Positions 62,729 through 64,000 of a stretch of 64,000 bases of DNA are shown here, piece after piece (the stretch's first letter is position 1; every line of letters begins with the position of its first letter). The notes below the pieces were generated by a model, which made no database searches, was not told the DNA's origin, and saw only the letters and a program-made list of their open reading frames with translations. The stretch comes from Candidatus Doudnabacteria bacterium RIFCSPHIGHO2_02_FULL_42_25 (GTDB taxonomy: Bacteria > Patescibacteria > Doudnabacteria > UBA920 > O2-02-FULL-48-8): positions 1 through 64,000 of the forward strand of contig MFEQ01000003.1 of NCBI GenBank assembly GCA_001777665.1, read 5' to 3'. Made by a program: the position numbers and the translations under genes.

Positions 62729-62772
62729 TACAGGTAGTAAAAATTGATTTTTTCTGACACAAACATTAAAAC

Positions 62773-64000
62773 ATGGATCGCAAATATATCCTCATAGGCG
62801 GAATTGGAGTCCTGCTATTAATTCTAATAATAGTTGCAGTTTTTGCGTTCTCAGGCGATTCAAAAAATAATCAACCAACGAACGAAAATATCGAACTGAT
62901 TTGGTGGAAACCATTTGAGGATTCCCAGAATGTTCAGGAATTAATTAACAATTACCAGCAATTACATGGAAACGTTCAAATAAAGTATGTCAAGAAAGAT
63001 TCAGCGGAATATGAGAATGAGCTCCTAAAAGCAATTGCCACCGGGAATGCTCCAGACATTTTTTCGATACACAACGATTGGTTGCCAGCTTATGAAAGTA
63101 TAATTGCACCAGCACCAGAATCCCTGATTAGTCCTAAGGCATACAAAGATAATTTTGCTGATGTAGCCTATAATGATTTTGTGAAGGGCAATCGAATTTA
63201 CGGCGTACCATTATCGATTGATGCCTTGGCTCTGTTTTATAACAAAGACATTTTGGGTTCGGCAGGATTACTTCCTCCGACAACGTGGCCAGAATTGGTA
63301 AATATGGTGCCAAAGCTGACCCAAGTTTCGAAAACTGGAGTTTTTGCGCAATCGGGTGTAGCGCTGGGAACTTCGGAGAATGTTAACCGCGGTGTGGATA
63401 TTTTGACTTTGATGATGCTCCAAAACGGCACGAAATTTTATTCCGATGATTTCACATCTGCAGAATTTGATCAATCACAGGAAGATTTTAATCCAGGCGT
63501 CTATGCTCTAACTCTCTACACACAGTTTGCCAATCCATCGAAGCAATCGTATAGTTGGAATGTCCGAAATGATCAAAGTGTTGACGCCTTTACCCAAGGC
63601 AAACTGGCGATGATGCTGGCGTATCAATATTTGCAGCCATTGATCAAAGCTAAAGCTCCAAATTTGGGCTGGGATACTGCCCCTGTTCCTCAAATCAGTC
63701 CGGAGGTTTTGAAAGTTAACTTTGCGAATTATTGGGGAGAAGCTGTCACCAGCGCTTCCAAAAATCAAGCCGCGGCTTGGGATTTTCTGAATTTTATCAC
63801 TTCCAAGGAGGAATTGGAAAAGTATTACGCTAAACATAAAGTACCAGCATCAAGAAAAGATATATTGCCGCAGCAACAAGGGGATGCTGATATAGGAGTA
63901 TTTGCCGAAGCCATCTTCACAGCCAAAAGTGTTTACAAAAAGGACGCCCGTATTTACGAAGGTGTATTTAAAACAATGATTGATAGTGTGGTACTGAATG
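62773..64000 (+). CDS. Extracellular solute-binding protein (ABC sugar transporter type), cut by window end
   Basis: Open from ATG 62773 to the end of the window (409 codons without a stop). One N-terminal membrane anchor (about 6-28, no lipobox Cys), then a periplasmic-binding fold: IELIWWKPFEDSQNVQELIN, LLKAIATGNAPDIFSIHNDW, YGVPLSIDALALFYNKDIL (classic family 1 segment), FTQGKLAMMLAYQY and NFANYWGEAVTSASKNQAAAWDFLNF. Probably binds a sugar for import; transporter subunits would lie beyond the window. Confidence 0.88.
   Translation, partial: MDRKYILIGGIGVLLLILIIVAVFAFSGDSKNNQPTNENIELIWWKPFEDSQNVQELINNYQQLHGNVQIKYVKKDSAEYENELLKAIATGNAPDIFSIHNDWLPAYESIIAPAPESLISPKAYKDNFADVAYNDFVKGNRIYGVPLSIDALALFYNKDILGSAGLLPPTTWPELVNMVPKLTQVSKTGVFAQSGVALGTSENVNRGVDILTLMMLQNGTKFYSDDFTSAEFDQSQEDFNPGVYALTLYTQFANPSKQSYSWNVRNDQSVDAFTQGKLAMMLAYQYLQPLIKAKAPNLGWDTAPVPQISPEVLKVNFANYWGEAVTSASKNQAAAWDFLNFITSKEELEKYYAKHKVPASRKDILPQQQGDADIGVFAEAIFTAKSVYKKDARIYEGVFKTMIDSVVLN

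Noticed and set aside
1..64000. CRISPR array
   Set aside because: No set of regularly spaced identical 25-40-nt direct repeats was seen; the repeats present are palindromes or short-period arrays.

Overview
The window looks like a chromosomal segment around the replication origin of a member of the Candidate Phyla Radiation (Patescibacteria). Reasons: the divergent origin arrangement dnaA-dnaN-recF / rpmH-rnpA-yidD-yidC-jag; compact genes with many 1-20 nt overlaps; TrmB-type regulators; C39-like peptidases; bactofilin, DUF4446 and LapA-like proteins; a tRNA gene carrying a group I intron; and short palindromes inside and between genes of a kind I associate with this group. TGA is used as an ordinary stop. 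I cannot place it below the phylum level.

Layout. 1-4.4 kb: a GC-richer accessory block (a coiled-coil protein facing a two-gene unit of a GHKL-type ATPase and a helix-turn-helix protein). 4.4-12 kb: origin region (recF, small genes, dnaN, dnaA on the minus strand; rpmH to jag on the plus strand), with a candidate oriC in between. 12-28.5 kb: ORF6N protein, O-antigen-ligase-like protein, PBP1A, tyrS, ruvC-yebC, a RelE/AbrB-type pair, TrmB regulator, a free phosphohistidine swivel domain with an unknown partner, gyrA, a degenerate beta-lactamase-fold protein, rpsA. 28.5-42 kb: 11 of the 12 tRNA genes, interspersed with peptidoglycan hydrolases, a lipid-kinase-like gene, bactofilin, C39 peptidases, a Mur ligase, a second O-antigen-ligase-like gene carrying a cluster of parS-like sites, and rnhB. 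42-64 kb: YerC/TrpR-like regulator, glycolipid glycosyltransferase, Hsp20, MazF-like toxin, TrmB, infB-rbfA-nrnA-ftsK, RhuM-Fic, RodZ-like, recA, a long structured region without a gene behind a perfect promoter, DksA-like, lspA, ROK kinase, a RAYT transposase flanked by its palindromes, comM, the lexA operon, galU and a truncated solute-binding protein.

How the genes work together: most serve replication, repair and segregation (dnaA, dnaN, recF, gyrA, ruvC, recA, lexA, ftsK, comM, parS-like sites), translation (rpmH, rpsA, infB, rbfA, tyrS, tRNAs), protein insertion (yidC, yidD, lspA) and cell envelope construction (PBP1A, Mur ligase, lytic enzymes, ligases, glycosyltransferase, galU).

Two expression styles stand out. 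Many core genes (tyrS, rnhB, the ROK gene, the YerC-like gene) have the -10 box 6-10 nt before the start codon, so they should be leaderless. A scattered set of GC-rich orphan genes (172, 4333, 17717, 21108, 39695 and 45926 starts) instead have strong Shine-Dalgarno sequences, most with their own promoter and hairpin terminator, like self-contained expression cassettes. The best leads for new biology are the group I intron in tRNA-Phe, the parS-like cluster, the cassette class with the GHKL locus, the family of nested cruciform elements at gene 3' ends, the candidate ncRNA after recA, and the swivel-domain gene pair.
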